DNA of 64,000 nt from Pelomonas parva (lineage in GTDB: Bacteria > Pseudomonadota > Gammaproteobacteria > Burkholderiales > Burkholderiaceae_C). The stretch spans positions 124,001 through 188,000 of the forward strand of contig NZ_JBIGHV010000009.1 in NCBI RefSeq assembly GCF_043555835.1, written 5' to 3'. How positions within the stretch are numbered: the first letter of the stretch is position 1; every line of letters begins with the position of its first letter. A program made the translations under genes and the position numbers. The notes under the pieces are model-generated. The model was not told where the DNA came from. It did not search any database and saw nothing but the letters and a program-made list of their open reading frames with translations. Below are positions 62,851 through 64,000 of this stretch, piece by piece.

Positions 62851-63030
62851 CGGCACACTGAAGTGCTTCTTGCGGCTAGATTAAGCGAGCCTCACCGGTC
62901 AGCATATTTGCACCAGATGAGGCACAGACCCACGAACTTTGCATTGCCCGCCAAACTCGTAGAGCAAACATGATGCGCAACTGGCTGTCGGCAGGCATGG
63001 GCGAATGCAAGAACTTTGAATCACCACACT

Positions 63031-63425
63031 ACCAGGGCCGGCTCAGCGGGCCCTTCCTGGACCGGCTGGACCTGGTCATCGAGGTCGCCGTCATCCCGCC
63101 GCGCGAGCTGCAAGACCTGGCACCCGGCGAGACCAGCGCCGTCGTCGCCGAGCGCGTGGCCGAGGCGCGCACGCGGGCGCTGGCACGCCAGGGCATCGCC
63201 AATGCACTGCTGCAGGCGCAAGACCTGGCCACGCATGCCGTGCTGGAGCCTGCTGCCAAGGCGCTGCTGGAACGCTCGGCCGAGCGGCTGGGCTGGTCCG
63301 CGCGCAGCTTCCATCGCGTGCTGCGCGTGGCCCGCACGGTGGCCGACCTGGCCGGCGCGGCCGAGATCGCCACCGCCCACATGGCCGAGGCCATCCAGAT
63401 GCGGCGCGGGCTGCCGGGTCCTTAG
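63031..63425 (+). pseudogene. comM: comM (yifB) C-terminal fragment
   Basis: The C-terminal third of ComM resumes with YQGRLSGPFLDRLDLVIEVAV, the conserved sensor/arginine-finger region. It runs through LLERSAERLGWSARSFHRVLRVARTVADLAG and AHMAEAIQMRR to the family C-terminus (RRGLPGP). Between this and the N-terminal fragment ending LDELP at 36768, about 60-70 residues of the family are absent. An ATG at 62970 lies in frame but reads island sequence, so no functional protein is expected. Confidence 0.88.
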
Positions 63426-63520
63426 AACTGTTGATGGCAGGCCGGAGGGGCCGGCCAGATACTCGTCAGCCCCGTCCGCGACCGGGCGAGCCACGCCACT
63501 CAAGCCCCGAGGAGCCGCCC

Positions 63521-64000
63521 ATGACGACACCCGCCACCACCGCCGCTGAAAAGAACCAGCGCGCTACCGGCATCACCGTCGCCATCGGCCTCATCACGGT
63601 GGTCTTCTTCTTCTCGTTGCTGCTGTCGCGCAAGGACAGCGTGCAGCTCTCGAACCCGATCTGGTTCATCGGCATGCTGGTCATCCTGGCCGCGTCGCTG
63701 GCGCTGATCGCGATGGTGTTCCGCTGGCTGGGCCTGGCCGCGCCGGCCGAGGCCTTCGGGCTTCCCGCCGGCTCCGTGCGCACGCTGCTGGCCACCGGCG
63801 TCATGGTGCTGTTCGCCGTCTTCGGCCTGCAGACGCTGGCCGTCAATACGGGCCTGGCCGAGCAACCGATGGGCAGCGCGGCGTTCTCCGGCAACGCGGC
63901 CGAGCTGCAGGCCGAGGTCGAGCGCTACCGCAAGCTGGGTCTGGCCGCCGTCATCGAGAGCGTCGACGAGAAGGGCGCCAAATTGCGCCTGCACCGCCTG
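63521..64000 (+). CDS. Partial hypothetical membrane protein (3' end outside window)
   Basis: An open frame from ATG 63521, with ribosome-binding site GAGGAGCC, runs off the right edge after 160 codons. The product starts MTTPATTAAEKNQRATG and has three hydrophobic segments (about 17-35, 49-69 and 86-106). A more polar region with AAELQAEVERYRKLG follows. No family is recognised. The base composition returns to the GC-rich core type. It lies about 95 bp downstream of the comM tail. Confidence 0.65.
   Translation, partial: MTTPATTAAEKNQRATGITVAIGLITVVFFFSLLLSRKDSVQLSNPIWFIGMLVILAASLALIAMVFRWLGLAAPAEAFGLPAGSVRTLLATGVMVLFAVFGLQTLAVNTGLAEQPMGSAAFSGNAAELQAEVERYRKLGLAAVIESVDEKGAKLRLHRL

Larger units (their letters stand above)
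36769..63030. mobile_element. Genomic island (about 26 kb) inside comM
   Basis: All sequence between the two comM fragments is foreign to the gene. The island carries two transposase loci (IS66, IS630), IS3 debris, two H-NS-like genes, phage-defence-like genes and many orphan secreted or hydrolase genes. Its right half is visibly richer in A/T than the flanks. I found no integrase, no tRNA, and no obvious direct or inverted repeat at the two junctions. About 60-70 comM codons are missing between the fragments, so a simple insertion with target duplication does not describe it. Boundaries are accurate to roughly 10 bp. Confidence 0.85.

Noticed and set aside
36769..63030. A Tn7-, Tn6022- or integrase-type transposon as the island vehicle
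   Set aside because: No tniA/tniB, tnsABC or tyrosine/serine recombinase gene was found, and the junctions show no inverted ends or target duplication.
1..64000. CRISPR arrays, tRNA or rRNA genes
   Set aside because: No spaced direct repeats and no cloverleaf-like or rRNA-conserved segments were noticed. A tool-based scan would be decisive.

Overview
The window is GC-rich chromosomal DNA of a betaproteobacterium, most likely order Burkholderiales (Roseateles/Mitsuaria/Pelomonas-like). The indicators are a Bug-type solute-binding protein, the ATP-grasp type GshA with a separate gshB, a porin-glnK-amtB cluster, a FUSC pump, DUF885 and Kup. Assignment to genus is inference. No tRNA, rRNA or CRISPR array was seen.

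Positions 1-35.9 kb are core chromosome. From the left: a partial membrane gene; an OmpR/QseBC-type two-component system with a 17-bp palindrome in front; a GH19 chitinase-like enzyme, a large TonB-dependent receptor, a NagX/HGSNAT-like membrane protein and a lactonase, which together suggest amino-sugar or chitin-oligomer use; a translationally coupled minus-strand run (TPR metalloprotease, FUSC transporter, FrmA formaldehyde dehydrogenase); a Bug protein and a MarR regulator divergent from a flavin monooxygenase across a perfect palindrome; a membrane metallophosphoesterase; ankyrin, DUF885, gshB and BenE genes; a secreted protein and an amino-acid permease; a compact convergent methyltransferase/endonuclease pair; kup, gshA and a GGDEF protein; and porin-glnK-amtB behind an apparent sigma-54/NtrC promoter.

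At about 36.77 kb the comM (yifB, Mg-chelatase-like AAA+ ATPase) gene breaks off just after its Walker B motif. Its C-terminal part resumes at about 63.03 kb. The roughly 26 kb between is a genomic island, visibly richer in A/T in its right half. It holds a PutAbiC abortive-infection protein convergent with a roughly 1000-residue RelA/SpoT-domain protein, two H-NS-like proteins, a secreted acid phosphatase-EEP nuclease/phosphatase fusion, and a complete IS66-family element with a passenger gene and 8-bp target duplication. Further right are a lipoprotein plus papain-like protease, a histidine phosphatase, IS3 debris, an SGNH hydrolase, a sigma-like factor plus metallophosphoesterase pair, a degenerate N6-methylase/specificity fusion coupled to a 43-residue membrane protein, a TraB/GumN-like protein, an IS630-family transposase, and a two-gene secreted operon. 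No integrase was recognised, so how the island entered is open.

The island looks like a defence/accessory island. The PutAbiC/RelA-SpoT pair and the pseudo-methylase locus are the best candidates for undescribed systems. Beyond the island are the comM tail and a partial membrane gene running off the right edge.
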